64,000 nucleotides of DNA from Micromonospora haikouensis (GTDB taxonomy: Bacteria; Actinomycetota; Actinomycetes; Mycobacteriales; Micromonosporaceae), in the NCBI RefSeq assembly GCF_900091595.1, contig NZ_FMCW01000005.1:186001-250000 (forward strand), written 5' to 3'. Shown here in pieces: positions 15,851 through 24,779 of the stretch. The stretch's first letter is position 1; every line of letters starts with the position of its first letter. A model generated the notes under the pieces. That model ran no database searches. It was given only the letters and a program-made list of their open reading frames with translations, and was not told the origin of the DNA. Position numbers and translations under genes: made by a program.

Positions 15851-16966
15851 CCCGCGGGGCAGGTGGGCGGCGTAGGTCACCGTGGCGTCCGTGACCGCGC
15901 AGCCGGTCAGGTAGCCGCCGGCCGCACCGAGCGACAGCAGGTACGCCAGCTCGCCGTCGGCCGCCGCGCCACGCGCCGCGCCGTCGGCCGCCGCGCCGTC
16001 GGCCGCCGCGTCGTCGGGCTCCGCGCCGTCGGGCTCCGCGCCGTCGGGCTCCGCGCCGTCGGGCTCCGCGCCGGGCGGGAGGGCGCGCGGGAAGGTGCGG
16101 GGGGCGGCGGCGGGCAGTTCCCGGTCGAGCAGCGCCAGCCGGAGCCCGCGCGCCCGCTGCTGGAGGTCGGCCAGGGCCGCCGCGTCGCCGCCGCGCAGCG
16201 CGGCTGCATACCGGTCGAGGAGACCGCGCACCCGGTCGAGCTGGGCGAGCACCTGGTCGCGGTTGTTCAGCAGCATGTCCACCGTGCGGGCGGCCGGCGT
16301 GCCGACGACGCGGGTGCCGTCGCGGAAACTGCCGGCGGCCAGCCCCAGCGCGGCGTCGCGCAGGTCGGCCTCCGCCACCGTCGCGGCCAGGGCGCCGGCC
16401 AGCAGGTGCGGCAGGTGCGAGGCGAGGGCCGCCGCCGCGTCGTGGGCGTCCGGATCCAGCGGTACGATCCGCGCGCCGAACACGTCCACGAGCAGGGCAG
16501 CCAGCGTCCGGAACCGGTCGAGGCCCGCCGCCGTGGGGCAGAGCACCCAGGCCGCCCCGTCGAAGAGGGCGGGGCTGGCGGCGGTCAGCCCGGCGCGCTC
16601 CGTCCCCGCCATCGGGTGACCCGGCACGAACCGGCCGGTCAGCCCGTGCCCCGCCGCGTACGCGGCGATCCCGCCCTTGGTGCTGCCGACGTCGGTGAGC
16701 ACGCAGTCGGTGCCGGTCAGCCCGCCGACGGTGCGCAGGGTCTCCGGCAGGCTGGACAGCGGGCCGCAGAGGAACACCACGTCCCGGTCGCGGACGGCGT
16801 CGGCGAGCGCGTCGGGGAAGTCGATCCCCCGCGCGCGGCCCTCCGCCCGGGTGGCGGCGTCCGGGTCCCAGCCGGCGACGTCGACGCCCCGCTCCCGCAG
16901 CCGGAGCAGGATCGAGCCGCCGATGAGCCCGGTGCCCACCACCGCGGCCCGGAGACTGTCCACCAT
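15845..16966 (-). CDS. tyrA: prephenate dehydrogenase
   Basis: A 373-residue enzyme that oxidatively decarboxylates prephenate to 4-hydroxyphenylpyruvate for tyrosine. The NAD-binding loop VVGTGLIGGSILLRL opens the protein. TDVGSTKGGI, GHPMAGTERAGL (catalytic His region) and SHLPHLLAGAL are family landmarks. The C-terminus carries a non-conserved expansion from about residue 290: four GAEPD units followed by AADGA units. The stop TAA is supplied by the interspersed repeat. The start is the ATG at 16964-16966, 9 bases after the dapC stop; an adjacent GTG at 16969 is possible. Translation is probably coupled to dapC. Confidence 0.92.
   Translation of the reverse strand: MVDSLRAAVVGTGLIGGSILLRLRERGVDVAGWDPDAATRAEGRARGIDFPDALADAVRDRDVVFLCGPLSSLPETLRTVGGLTGTDCVLTDVGSTKGGIAAYAAGHGLTGRFVPGHPMAGTERAGLTAASPALFDGAAWVLCPTAAGLDRFRTLAALLVDVFGARIVPLDPDAHDAAAALASHLPHLLAGALAATVAEADLRDAALGLAAGSFRDGTRVVGTPAARTVDMLLNNRDQVLAQLDRVRGLLDRYAAALRGGDAAALADLQQRARGLRLALLDRELPAAAPRTFPRALPPGAEPDGAEPDGAEPDGAEPDDAAADGAAADGAARGAAADGELAYLLSLGAAGGYLTGCAVTDATVTYAAHLPRGC
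16013..16072. repeat. 15-bp minisatellite in tyrA, 4 exact units
   Basis: gtcgggctccgcgcc is repeated four times without change and encodes GAEPD repeats in frame. Perfect identity implies recent expansion. Confidence 0.9.
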
Positions 16967-16975
16967 CACGCGCCG

Positions 16976-18091
16976 TCAGGGCTGGGCGAGGCGGGCGGCG
17001 ACCGCCGCGACGTGCTCGTCGGACTCGGTCAGCGCCGCCCGGACGTGCTGCGCGCCGCCCGGCCCGTAGAACACGCCGGCCGCGACCAGGATGCCCCGGC
17101 GGGCCAGCCAGTCGACGGTCGCCCAGCAGTCCTCGCCCCGGGTCAGCCACAGGTAGAGCCCGGCCTCGGAGTGCTCGACGGTGAACCCGGCCCCGGTGAA
17201 CGCGGCCAGCAGCCGCTCCCGCCGGGCCCGGTAGCGCTCCCGCTGGGCGTCGGCGTGCTCCTGGTCGCCCAGCGCGGCGATCATCGCCGCCTGCACCGGG
17301 GCCGGCACGATCATGCCGGCGTGCTTGCGCACCTTCAGCAGCTCCGCCACCAGGGCGGGATCCCCGGCGACGAAGCCCGCACGGTAGCCGGCCAGGTTGG
17401 AGCGCTTGGACAGCGAGTGCACCGCCAGCAGCCCGTCGTACGACCCGCCGCTGACCTCGGGCGCGAGCACCGAGACCGGCTCGGCGGCGGCCGACCAGCC
17501 CAGCGGCAGGTAACACTCGTCGCTGGCCACGACGGCCCCCCGCTCCCGCGCCCAGTCGACCACCTTGCGCAGGTGGTTGGCGGGCAGCACCCGGCCGGTC
17601 GGGTTGCCGGGCGAGTTGACCCAGACCAGGCGGACCCGGGGGTCGGGGCCGAGCGCGGTCAGCGAGTCGGTGCGCACGGTGGTGGCCCCGGCGATCCGCG
17701 CCCCGTCCTCGTACGTCGGGTAGCAGATCGACGGCACCACGACGACGTCACCGGGCCCGAGGCCGAGCAGGGTGGGCAGCCACGCCACCAGCTCCTTGGA
17801 GCCGATGGTGGGCAGCACGCCGAGGCCGTCGACGCGCGCGTCGCAGGACCGGGCCACCCACGTCGCGACGGCGTCCCGCAGGGCGGGGGTGCCGGCGGTC
17901 AGCGGGTATCCGGGTGCGTCGGACGCGTCGGCCAGAGCCTGCCGGATCACCGGGGGCACCGGGTCGACCGGAGTGCCCATCGACAGGTTGATCGGGCCGT
18001 CCGGGTGCGCCGCGGCCAGGGCGGCCGCGGCGTCCAGGGTGTCCCAGGTGAACTCGGGCAGCCGCGACGAGACCGGCGCGGGCCGGTTCAG
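16976..18091 (-). CDS. dapC: succinyldiaminopimelate aminotransferase, probable CTG start
   Basis: A 371-residue fold-type I PLP aminotransferase converting N-succinyl-2-amino-6-ketopimelate to N-succinyl-LL-diaminopimelate. Visible motifs are NLSMGTPVDPVP, PGYPLTAGTPALRDA, PTIGSKELVAWLP, WVNSPGNPTGR, ASDECYLPLGW and the PLP lysine in HSLSKRSNLAGYRAGF. The ferredoxin gene just upstream is a common actinobacterial neighbour of dapC. No ATG, GTG or TTG exists near the conserved N-terminus NRPAPVSSRLPEF. A CTG at 18089-18091 overlaps the ferredoxin TGA as CTGA, just where a GTGA or ATGA overlap would be expected, with GGAGAGGG upstream. The next upstream ATG (18223) would bury 45 residues inside the ferredoxin gene. 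Confidence 0.9.
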   Translation of the reverse strand: MNRPAPVSSRLPEFTWDTLDAAAALAAAHPDGPINLSMGTPVDPVPPVIRQALADASDAPGYPLTAGTPALRDAVATWVARSCDARVDGLGVLPTIGSKELVAWLPTLLGLGPGDVVVVPSICYPTYEDGARIAGATTVRTDSLTALGPDPRVRLVWVNSPGNPTGRVLPANHLRKVVDWARERGAVVASDECYLPLGWSAAAEPVSVLAPEVSGGSYDGLLAVHSLSKRSNLAGYRAGFVAGDPALVAELLKVRKHAGMIVPAPVQAAMIAALGDQEHADAQRERYRARRERLLAAFTGAGFTVEHSEAGLYLWLTRGEDCWATVDWLARRGILVAAGVFYGPGGAQHVRAALTESDEHVAAVAARLAQP

Positions 18092-18414
18092 TGGCCCTCT
18101 CCGCGCGGCGGCTGGCCCGCGACGAACGTCGCGTCCTTCTCCACCTTGCCGATCTTCGAGGCGCCACCGGGCGAGCCCAGGTCCTCGAAGAACTCGTAGT
18201 TCGCCCCGGTGTAGTCCTTCCACTGCTCCGGGACGTCGTCCTCGTAGAAGATCGCCTCGACCGGGCAGACCGGCTCACAGGCACCGCAGTCGACGCACTC
18301 GTCGGGGTGGATGTAGAGCATCCGGTTGCCCTCGTAGATGCAGTCGACCGGGCATTCCTCGATGCATGCCTTGTCGAGCACATCCACGCAGGGCTCGGCG
18401 ATGATGTAGGTCAC
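18088..18414 (-). CDS. fdxA: 7Fe ferredoxin
   Basis: A 108-residue ferredoxin of the actinobacterial FdxA type, carrying one 3Fe-4S and one 4Fe-4S cluster. The cysteine patterns are EPCVDVLDKACIEECPVDC and CVDCGACEPVCPVEAIFYEDDVP. It is a soluble single-electron carrier. The start is the GTG at 18412-18414 (VTYIIAEPC), with GGAGGAG 7 bases upstream; an in-frame start at 18432 would add MRRRRP and lacks a ribosome site. It overlaps dapC by 4 bases. Confidence 0.95.
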   Translation of the reverse strand: MTYIIAEPCVDVLDKACIEECPVDCIYEGNRMLYIHPDECVDCGACEPVCPVEAIFYEDDVPEQWKDYTGANYEFFEDLGSPGGASKIGKVEKDATFVAGQPPRGEGH

Positions 18415-18492
18415 CGGTCTTCTCCTCCGCAAGACACGCCGCGATCACCGCGACGGTTAGAGCCTAGTATCTCGCCGGGGAGGGGGTCGATC

Positions 18493-19599
18493 GTGCTCCG
18501 ACAGCAGGATGTGGGACACCGGATCGTGGTCCGCCGGATTGTGGGGGTTCGCGAGGGTCGCCCGCTTTTCTCCGATGCCCTCGGCGAGCTGGTCGAGCTG
18601 ACCGAGACCCACGTCACCCTGGCCACCGACCAGGGCCGGCTGCGGGTGCCGGTGGCCGAGGTGCACCGGGCCAAGCGGGTGCCGCCGGCACGGCGGCCGA
18701 CCGCCGCCGCCGTCGTGGCGCTGGAGCTGGCCTCCGACGAGGCGTGGCCGGCGCCCACCCGGGGCCGGCTCGGCGACTGGCTGCTGCGCAGCGCGGAGGG
18801 CTGGACCGGCCGGGCGAACTCGGCGCTGCCGGTCGGCGACCCGGACCGGCCGCTGCCGGCCGCGCTGGACGCCGTCGAGCGCTGGTATGCCGACCTCGGG
18901 CAGCCCGCCCTGGTCAACACGCCGCTGCCGCTCGCCGCCCCGGTCGGCGCCGAGCTGGACGCGCGGGGCTGGACCTCCCGGCCGCTGACGCTGGTGCAGA
19001 CCGCGCCCCTCGCCCCGCTGCGAGCCGGCCCGCCGCAGGGCCGAGCCGCCCCGGTCGACGCACGACCGGAGCACGCAGGACCGGACGATGAACCGGCGGG
19101 CCACGCCTCGCCGGGCCGGGTCGACGCGCCGCCGGGCCGGCACGGCGAGGTCGAGCCGGGGGCCGGCACCCCGCCCGCCGCACCGGGCCGCGCCGGCCTG
19201 CCGCCGGTGGAGCTGGCCGCCGCGCCGTCCGACGACTGGCTCGCCGTCGCCGCCGGGCGCAAGGGCGGCCTCCCGGACGCCGCCCGCCACGTGCTCACCG
19301 CCGTGGGCCAGGTCCGCTTCGCCCACGTGTACGCCGACGGCGTGCTGCTCGCCGTCGGCCGGGGCACGGTCACCGGCGACGGGCGCTGGCTCGGGCTGAG
19401 CCTGATCGAGGCGCTGCCGCACGCCCGCCGCCAGGGCCTGGCCACCCACGTCGTCCGCGCCCTGGCCGACTGGGGTGCCGCCCTGGGCGCCTCCGGCGCG
19501 TTCCTCCAGGTGGAGCAGCGCAACACCCCGGCGGTGACCCTCTACCGACGCCTGGGCTTCACCACGCACCACACCTACCTCACCCGCGTCGCGCCCTGA
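18493..19599 (+). CDS. GNAT N-acetyltransferase, two-domain
   Basis: A 368-residue protein. Residues 1-70 form a small beta-rich domain (HRIVVRRIVGVREGRPLFSDALGELVE). The C-terminal 130 residues are a GNAT domain, with the acetyl-CoA loop in EALPHARRQGLATHVVRALADWG and the ending LYRRLGFTTHHTYLTR. A charged, Pro/Ala-rich linker of about 60 residues separates the halves. The substrate is unknown. The GTG start follows GGGGAGGGGG by 6 bases. It is divergent from the ferredoxin gene. Confidence 0.85.
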   Translation: MLRQQDVGHRIVVRRIVGVREGRPLFSDALGELVELTETHVTLATDQGRLRVPVAEVHRAKRVPPARRPTAAAVVALELASDEAWPAPTRGRLGDWLLRSAEGWTGRANSALPVGDPDRPLPAALDAVERWYADLGQPALVNTPLPLAAPVGAELDARGWTSRPLTLVQTAPLAPLRAGPPQGRAAPVDARPEHAGPDDEPAGHASPGRVDAPPGRHGEVEPGAGTPPAAPGRAGLPPVELAAAPSDDWLAVAAGRKGGLPDAARHVLTAVGQVRFAHVYADGVLLAVGRGTVTGDGRWLGLSLIEALPHARRQGLATHVVRALADWGAALGASGAFLQVEQRNTPAVTLYRRLGFTTHHTYLTRVAP

Positions 19600-19617
19600 C
19601 CCTCGACGGGCAGACGG

Positions 19618-20082
19618 TCAGCGGCGCACGGGGCGGCGCGGCTTCGCGGTCTTGATCTCGGCGTAGCGCTTGAGCATCCGGGAGCGGTGGTCGCGGCCGA
19701 GCGCGGTGACCGTCAGGTAGCCGACGAGGACACCGGCGGCGGTCGCCGCGAGGTAGAGCCAGATCTGGGCGAAGAAGGTGCCCGCCCCACCCCCGAACGG
19801 GTTATGCCCGACCAGCAGCGGCCCGACCAGGACGGTCAGCAGCAGCGCGACCCCGACGCCGGCGGCCACGTCGGCCGCCCAGCGGCCCAGCGGGCGGTCC
19901 TGCCCCCAGCGGAACGCCAGCCCGGCGAGGATCAGCCCGATCACCAGGAACATCGCCAGCGACACCCGGTCGGCGGCAGTGTCGTCGCCGTCGAAACCGA
20001 GCCGGATGACCACCCGGGCGACCACGTTGACCGCGAACAACGCCACCGCGAGCAGCCCGACCGCCCGCCACCGATCCCTCAT
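19618..20082 (-). CDS. four-helix membrane protein of unknown function
   Basis: A 154-residue protein with four predicted membrane segments (near residues 7-27, 43-58, 70-90 and 105-127) and a basic C-terminal tail (KRYAEIKTAKPRRPVRR). No catalytic motif is evident. The gene ends convergently with the GNAT gene, 18 bases apart. Upstream, 20083-20163 contains no recognisable feature. Confidence 0.7.
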   Translation of the reverse strand: MRDRWRAVGLLAVALFAVNVVARVVIRLGFDGDDTAADRVSLAMFLVIGLILAGLAFRWGQDRPLGRWAADVAAGVGVALLLTVLVGPLLVGHNPFGGGAGTFFAQIWLYLAATAAGVLVGYLTVTALGRDHRSRMLKRYAEIKTAKPRRPVRR

Positions 20083-20163
20083 CGCACGCCTCCCGCCGCA
20101 CCGCCCACCCCGACGGCGGGCCTCCTGGCAGGAATATCTACCACCGCAACCTGTGCGTCGTCA

Positions 20164-20625
20164 TCACCCGTCGCGACCGACCGGTGGCGGTGCGAGCACC
20201 TGCCGGAACCCCATCACCGCGAACGTCATCGCGCCCGCCACGATCATCGCCAGCCCGACCCAGTTGTCCCCGGCCAGCAGCAGGTCGCCCTCGCTGGTCC
20301 GGATCGCCGCCGCGCCCATCAGCACGAACCACGGCGTGGCGGGCAGCACCACCGCCCAGCGGCGGCCCACCGCCGCGTGGGCGAACCAGCTCAACGCCAC
20401 GTTGGCGAGGACCACCACCGGCACCGACGCGCCGACCAGCGTCCCGGAGACCCGGACGGTGGACAGGATCAGCTCCAGCAGGCCCGTCGCCACCGCGCCC
20501 ACCACGGCCACCACGCCACCGGCGACCCGCAGGGCGAGGTCGAGCAGCCGCCACGACCGCCCCGGCGGGGACGGGACGGGGGCCTGCGGCGGGAGGACCG
20601 ACATCGGCGCGGCGGGCAGGGTCAC
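20164..20625 (-). CDS. four-helix membrane protein downstream of mshB
   Basis: A 153-residue protein with a proline-rich N-terminus ([17 protein letters not shown]) and four hydrophobic segments, ending with a short polar tail. The start GTG (20623-20625) overlaps the mshB stop as GTGA, so it is translated with mshB. The family is not recognised; co-translation hints at a link with mycothiol or only at shared expression. Confidence 0.75.
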   Translation of the reverse strand: MTLPAAPMSVLPPQAPVPSPPGRSWRLLDLALRVAGGVVAVVGAVATGLLELILSTVRVSGTLVGASVPVVVLANVALSWFAHAAVGRRWAVVLPATPWFVLMGAAAIRTSEGDLLLAGDNWVGLAMIVAGAMTFAVMGFRQVLAPPPVGRDG

Positions 20626-21551
20626 CGGACGCCGGCCGCCGCGACCGGGGTCCGCCCCGCGCCGTCCCCGTCGAGGTCGAGCCCCGCGAACAGGTCGTCC
20701 TCCCAGCCGTACGGGCCGCTGCCCGGCCCCTTCTCCCCCACCGCCAGCGTGAAGTACTCCACGCCCATGAACTCGGCCCCGAAGTTGCCGGCGATCGAGT
20801 AGAGCCAGGAGTTGGCCGGGATCTGGGTGGCGTGCGCCCGCATCGCCGCCTCCTTCGCGGCGTGCTGGTCGGTGGCGTCGATCCGGGCGGCGATCTGCTC
20901 GTCCGGGGTGCCGAAGGGCAGGTCGTCGATGCTGCCGATGCCCTCGAACGGGTTGTCCGCCGCCTCGGTGAAGTGGCTCAGGCCGGCCTCCAGCACGCTG
21001 CGCGGCATGGCCGTCCAGTAGACCTTGGCCGGAGCGAACCCCTCGGCGGCGGCCAGCTCGTGCGCCCGCATCGCCACCCGGTGCGCCTGGATGTGGTCGG
21101 GGTGGCCGTAGAAGCCGTTCGGGTCGTACGTGATCATGACCTGCGGGCGTACCTCCCGCATGACCTCGACGACGAACCCGGCGGCCGTGTCGAGGTCGGC
21201 CTGCCAGAACGCCCGGGGGTGCTCGTTGGTGGCCATCCCCATCATCCCGGAATCGCGGTAGCGGCCCGCGCCGCCGAGGAACCGGTGGTCGGTGACGCCG
21301 AGCGCGGCGCAGGCGGCGGTCAGCTCCCCGATCCGGAACCCGCCGAGCTGGTCGGCCTCGGCGGCGGCGAGCTGCGCCAGCTCCGGCACGTGGATCTCGC
21401 CCTCCTCGCCGAGCGTGCAGGTCACCAGCGTGACGTGGGCACCGGCGGCGGCGTAGTGGGCCATCGTCGAACCGGTGCCGATGGACTCGTCGTCGGGGTG
21501 CGCGTGGACCAGCAGGAGGCGGCGGTCGGGCAGCGTCGTCACGACGGTCAC
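20622..21551 (-). CDS. mshB: mycothiol biosynthesis deacetylase
   Basis: A 309-residue LmbE-like zinc deacetylase that removes acetyl from GlcNAc-inositol (1D-myo-inositol 2-acetamido-2-deoxy-alpha-D-glucopyranoside) in mycothiol synthesis. Zinc ligands are AHPDDE at the N-terminus and the distal His in [29 protein letters not shown] and [16 protein letters not shown] are MshB-specific stretches. The GTG at 21549-21551 ([23 protein letters not shown]) matches the family start; frames extending to 21605 add unconserved residues. It is divergent from the S9 peptidase gene. Confidence 0.93.
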   Translation of the reverse strand: MTVVTTLPDRRLLLVHAHPDDESIGTGSTMAHYAAAGAHVTLVTCTLGEEGEIHVPELAQLAAAEADQLGGFRIGELTAACAALGVTDHRFLGGAGRYRDSGMMGMATNEHPRAFWQADLDTAAGFVVEVMREVRPQVMITYDPNGFYGHPDHIQAHRVAMRAHELAAAEGFAPAKVYWTAMPRSVLEAGLSHFTEAADNPFEGIGSIDDLPFGTPDEQIAARIDATDQHAAKEAAMRAHATQIPANSWLYSIAGNFGAEFMGVEYFTLAVGEKGPGSGPYGWEDDLFAGLDLDGDGAGRTPVAAAGVR

Positions 21552-21624
21552 TCTAACCGGCGGTTCGCCCGCGCCGGCCCCGACGCGTCCCGCCAGGTCC
21601 GCCACATCACCCCCGGGGCGGCTC

Positions 21625-21630
21625 TACGAT
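21625..21630 (+). promoter_or_regulatory. -10 element TACGAT for the S9 peptidase
   Basis: TACGAT ends 7 bases before the GTG at 21638; there is no ribosome binding site, so a leaderless message is likely. Confidence 0.55.
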
Positions 21631-21637
21631 CCGACGT

Positions 21638-23782
21638 GTGGACTTTCCGGAGCTGGCCGCTCGTACCCGCCGGTTCGGCCACGGGGCGCCGCGCGCCGTC
21701 ACCGTGGCCGGCGACGGCTCCCGGGTGATCTTCCTGCGCTCGGCCGGCCCGGAGGATCCCGCCGACGCGCTCTGGCTGCTCGACCCGGCCACCGGCGAGG
21801 AACGGCTGGTCGCCGACCCGACGGCCCTGCTCGGCGCGGGCGGCGACCCGGCCGCGCTCACCCCCGGCGAGCGGGCGCTGCGCGAGCGGCGGCGGCTCAG
21901 CGCCGCCGGCATCGGCTCGTACGCGCTGGACGCGGCCGGCCGGATCGCGGTGTTCGCGCTGGCCGGGCGGCTGTTCCGGGCCGACCTGGTGCACGGCGAC
22001 GTGGTCGAGGTGGCCACCGTCGGCCCGGCGCTCGACCCGCGCCCCGATCCCACCGGCGAGCGGCTGGCGTACGTCACCGACGCCGCCGACGGGGTCCGCC
22101 GGGGCGAGCTGCGGGTGGTGGCCCCCGACGGCACCGACAGCCTGCTGGCCGGCGAGGACGGCGGGGTCACCTGGGGGCTGCCCGAGCACGTCGCCGCCGA
22201 GGAGTTCCACCGGTTCCGGGGCTACTGGTGGGCGCCCGACGGGCGCGGCGTGCTGGCCGCCCGCGTAGACGAGTCCCGCCTGCCCCGCTGGCACCTGCAC
22301 GACCCGGCCGACCCGGCCAGCCCGCCGACGACCGTGGCGTACCCGCAGGCGGGCGGGCCCAACGCGGAGGTGAGTCTCCACCTGCTCGACCTCGACGACG
22401 GCTGGGTCGACGTGCACTGGGACCGGGAGACCTACCCGTACCTCGCCTCGGTCGACTGGGCCGACGGCAACCCCCTGCTCACGGTGCTGCGCCGGTCGCA
22501 GCAGCACGGCCTGGTGCTCGCCGTCGACCCGCGCACCGGCGAGACGCAGGTGCACGCCGAGCTGGCCGACCCGCGCTGGGTCGAGCCGATCCCCGGCACC
22601 CCGGCCCACCTGCCCGACGGGCGGGTGCTGGTCGGCGGCGAGCTGGCCCACGACGGGTACGACGCCCGCTGCCTGTTCGCCGACGGCACCCTGCTCACCC
22701 CGCCGTCGCTGTACGTGCGCCGGGTGGTGGGCCGGCTGCCCGCCGGCAACGGCCCGGCCGACCTGCTGGTGGAGGCGAGCGAGGGCGAGCCCAGCCAGCG
22801 GCACCTCTACCGGGTGCGCACCCTGATCGGCGGCGGGGTGGACGCCCGCCGGATGAGCGGCACCCCCGGCTGGCACACGGCCGCCGTGGGCGGGGACACG
22901 CTGGTGGTCGGCACCGCGTCGCTGGACCAGCCGGGCACCACCTGGGCGGTGTGGCGCGGTGACCGGGAGGTCGCCCAGCTCCGCTCGCTGGCCGCCGCCC
23001 CGCCGTACGCGCCCCGGCCGACGATGGTGCGGGTGACCGACCGGCGGCTGCCCAGCGCGGTGGTCTACCCCACCCAGCACGTCAAGGGCACCCGGCTGCC
23101 GGTGCTGCTGGACGTCTACGGCGGGCCGGGGCACCAGGAGGTGGTGGCCGCGCGGGCGGCCTGGCTGGAGCGGCAGTGGTGGGCCGACTCGGGCTTCGCA
23201 GTGGTGACGGTCGACAACCGGGGCACCCCGGGGGTGGCCCCGTCGTTCGAGAAGGCGGTGCACCGCCGGCTCGCCGACGTGGTGCTGACCGACCAGGTCG
23301 ACGCGCTGACCGCGCTCGCCGACAAGCATCCCGACCTGGACCTGGAGCGGGTCGGCATCCGGGGCTGGTCGTTCGGGGGCTGGCTGGCCGGGCTGGCCGT
23401 GCTGCGCCACCCGGAGCTGTTCCGCTGCGGGATCGCCGGCGCCCCGGTCACCGACTGGACGCTGTACGACACGGCGTACAGCGAGCGCTACCTGGGCCTG
23501 CCGGAGGACGGCATGGACGTGTACGCGCACCACTCGCTGCTGGAGCTGGCGGCCGAGTCGCCCGTGCCCGGCGAGCCGGCCCGGCCGCTGCTGCTGGTGC
23601 ACGGCCTGGTCGACGACAACGTGGTGGCCGCGCACACGCTGCGGCTGTCGGCGGCGCTGCTGGCGGCGGGCCGCCCGCACTCGGTGCTGCCGCTACCCGG
23701 GGCCACCCACCTGGCGGCCGGCGGCCTGTCGGAACGCCTGCTCCGCCTGGAACTCGACTTCCTCCGCACCCATTTGGGGTAA
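21638..23782 (+). CDS. S9 family peptidase (dipeptidyl/prolyl oligopeptidase type)
   Basis: A 714-residue serine peptidase with an N-terminal beta-propeller and a C-terminal alpha/beta-hydrolase domain (VLLDVYGGPGHQEV onward). The triad is visible: Ser in GIRGWSFGGWLAGLAVL, Asp in LLVHGLVDDNVVAAHT and His in LPGATHLAAGG. A glutamate pair in EHVAAEEFHRFRGYWW is typical of DPP-IV-like members that cleave N-terminal dipeptides. There is no signal peptide, so it is cytoplasmic. Its TAA stop is the first part of the interspersed repeat copy B. Confidence 0.9.
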   Translation: MDFPELAARTRRFGHGAPRAVTVAGDGSRVIFLRSAGPEDPADALWLLDPATGEERLVADPTALLGAGGDPAALTPGERALRERRRLSAAGIGSYALDAAGRIAVFALAGRLFRADLVHGDVVEVATVGPALDPRPDPTGERLAYVTDAADGVRRGELRVVAPDGTDSLLAGEDGGVTWGLPEHVAAEEFHRFRGYWWAPDGRGVLAARVDESRLPRWHLHDPADPASPPTTVAYPQAGGPNAEVSLHLLDLDDGWVDVHWDRETYPYLASVDWADGNPLLTVLRRSQQHGLVLAVDPRTGETQVHAELADPRWVEPIPGTPAHLPDGRVLVGGELAHDGYDARCLFADGTLLTPPSLYVRRVVGRLPAGNGPADLLVEASEGEPSQRHLYRVRTLIGGGVDARRMSGTPGWHTAAVGGDTLVVGTASLDQPGTTWAVWRGDREVAQLRSLAAAPPYAPRPTMVRVTDRRLPSAVVYPTQHVKGTRLPVLLDVYGGPGHQEVVAARAAWLERQWWADSGFAVVTVDNRGTPGVAPSFEKAVHRRLADVVLTDQVDALTALADKHPDLDLERVGIRGWSFGGWLAGLAVLRHPELFRCGIAGAPVTDWTLYDTAYSERYLGLPEDGMDVYAHHSLLELAAESPVPGEPARPLLLVHGLVDDNVVAAHTLRLSAALLAAGRPHSVLPLPGATHLAAGGLSERLLRLELDFLRTHLG

Positions 23783-23832
23783 GGAGGGGCACCTTGTTAA
23801 CGCTTTCTGTATAGCAGGGGCCCCTTGTTAAC
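23780..23832 (+). repeat. interspersed GGGGCCCC/GTTAAC element, copy B
   Basis: TAAGGAGGGGCACCTTGTTAAC, TTTCTGTATAGC, then AGGGGCCCCTTGTTAAC. It lies between convergent genes and supplies the S9 peptidase stop codon. Confidence 0.9.
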
Positions 23833-23842
23833 GACGCCGTGG

Positions 23843-24598
23843 TCAGGACCCGGTCGCCTGGTATCTGCGGAGCGCGGCCTCGGCGACCTGGGCCAGGAGC
23901 TTGTCGTCGTCAGGGTTGTTGCCCTGCTCTTTCACGACGATCAGAGCGGTGCCGGTCCGGACGACAATGCTGTCGAAGGTCAGCGTGTCGGCACCGGATG
24001 TCGAGCTGCTGCTGACCCGCAGGCTGTCATCGCCCAGCCCTGGCCCTGGTGCCAGTGCGAAGCGGTAGCTGCCGCCGCCCGGACCAGACGCGACGGTGGG
24101 GCAACGGCCGACGAAGGTGCGCAGGTCGGTCATCGCCCGTCGTGCCCCGTCGTCGGCATACGTCCGGATGATCTCGGTTCCCACCCAGAAGTTGTCGGGA
24201 TCCACGTCATAGGCCAGGGTGGCTGCTGCCATCGCAGACGGAGTCCCCGTCAGCCGCGATGCCGACAGCAGCGGGATCATGTGGTCCGAGCAGCCGCTGT
24301 CTGCGCGTCGATCCCCCGCATTCCCTGCATCCCGCGCCATGACCGTCGCGATCTGCACGGTGAACCCGGGCGGCAGCGAGTCCGTGGTCAGCAGGCGCGC
24401 GGACAGGGTCGCGGAGTAGCCGGGTCCGCCGGTCGCCGGCACGGCCGGGGAGGCGGGCTTCGTGGCTGGGGCGGAGCCTGTTGCCCGCGCCGTGGCGGGG
24501 ATCGTCTCGCCCGCTGACCGATCCGTTGGGTGAGCCGTCGAAGGACCGCACGCGGTCGCCAAGCAGACGGCCACCACCGCGACTGAGCCACGCACCAT
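23843..24598 (-). CDS. secreted lipoprotein of unknown function
   Basis: A protein of about 251 residues with a lipoprotein signal (VRGSVAVVAVCLATAC; the Cys follows L-A-T-A), a Thr/Pro/Ala-rich linker, then a globular domain containing LTTDSLPPGFTVQI, two further cysteines (SGCSDHM and GRCPTV) and TFDSIVVRTGTALIVVKEQG. The topology resembles mycobacterial-type lipoproteins with a PknH-sensor-like fold, but that is inference. Three in-frame ATGs compete (24610, 24601, 24598); I use the last, which places the basic residue directly before the hydrophobic core. Its base composition is slightly less GC-rich than its neighbours. Confidence 0.8.
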   Translation of the reverse strand: MVRGSVAVVAVCLATACGPSTAHPTDRSAGETIPATARATGSAPATKPASPAVPATGGPGYSATLSARLLTTDSLPPGFTVQIATVMARDAGNAGDRRADSGCSDHMIPLLSASRLTGTPSAMAAATLAYDVDPDNFWVGTEIIRTYADDGARRAMTDLRTFVGRCPTVASGPGGGSYRFALAPGPGLGDDSLRVSSSSTSGADTLTFDSIVVRTGTALIVVKEQGNNPDDDKLLAQVAEAALRRYQATGS

Positions 24599-24663
24599 CA
24601 TGCTGAACACCAGGACTTCTCTGAGTCGAAGGCGACATGATCCCCTACCCCACCCACCAGCCG

Positions 24664-24757
24664 CGCCCCGCCCCGCCCTCAGCGATCAAGAGGAAAGCGT
24701 CAAGTTTGATCTCGACGATGACGCAAACCTCTTGATCACCAAGGCGGGGCGGGGCGG
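24664..24757. terminator. long multi-stem hairpin after the oligopeptide operon
   Basis: Nested arms: outer gccccgcccc/ggggcggggc, then gatcaagagg (24684-24693) with cctcttgatc (24728-24737), an AAA/AAA internal loop, and gcgtca/tgacgc. It is AT-richer than its surroundings and lies 23 bp beyond the binding-protein stop, so it probably terminates that operon. Confidence 0.75.
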
Positions 24758-24779
24758 GCGGGGCAGCGGGGGGTGGGGG

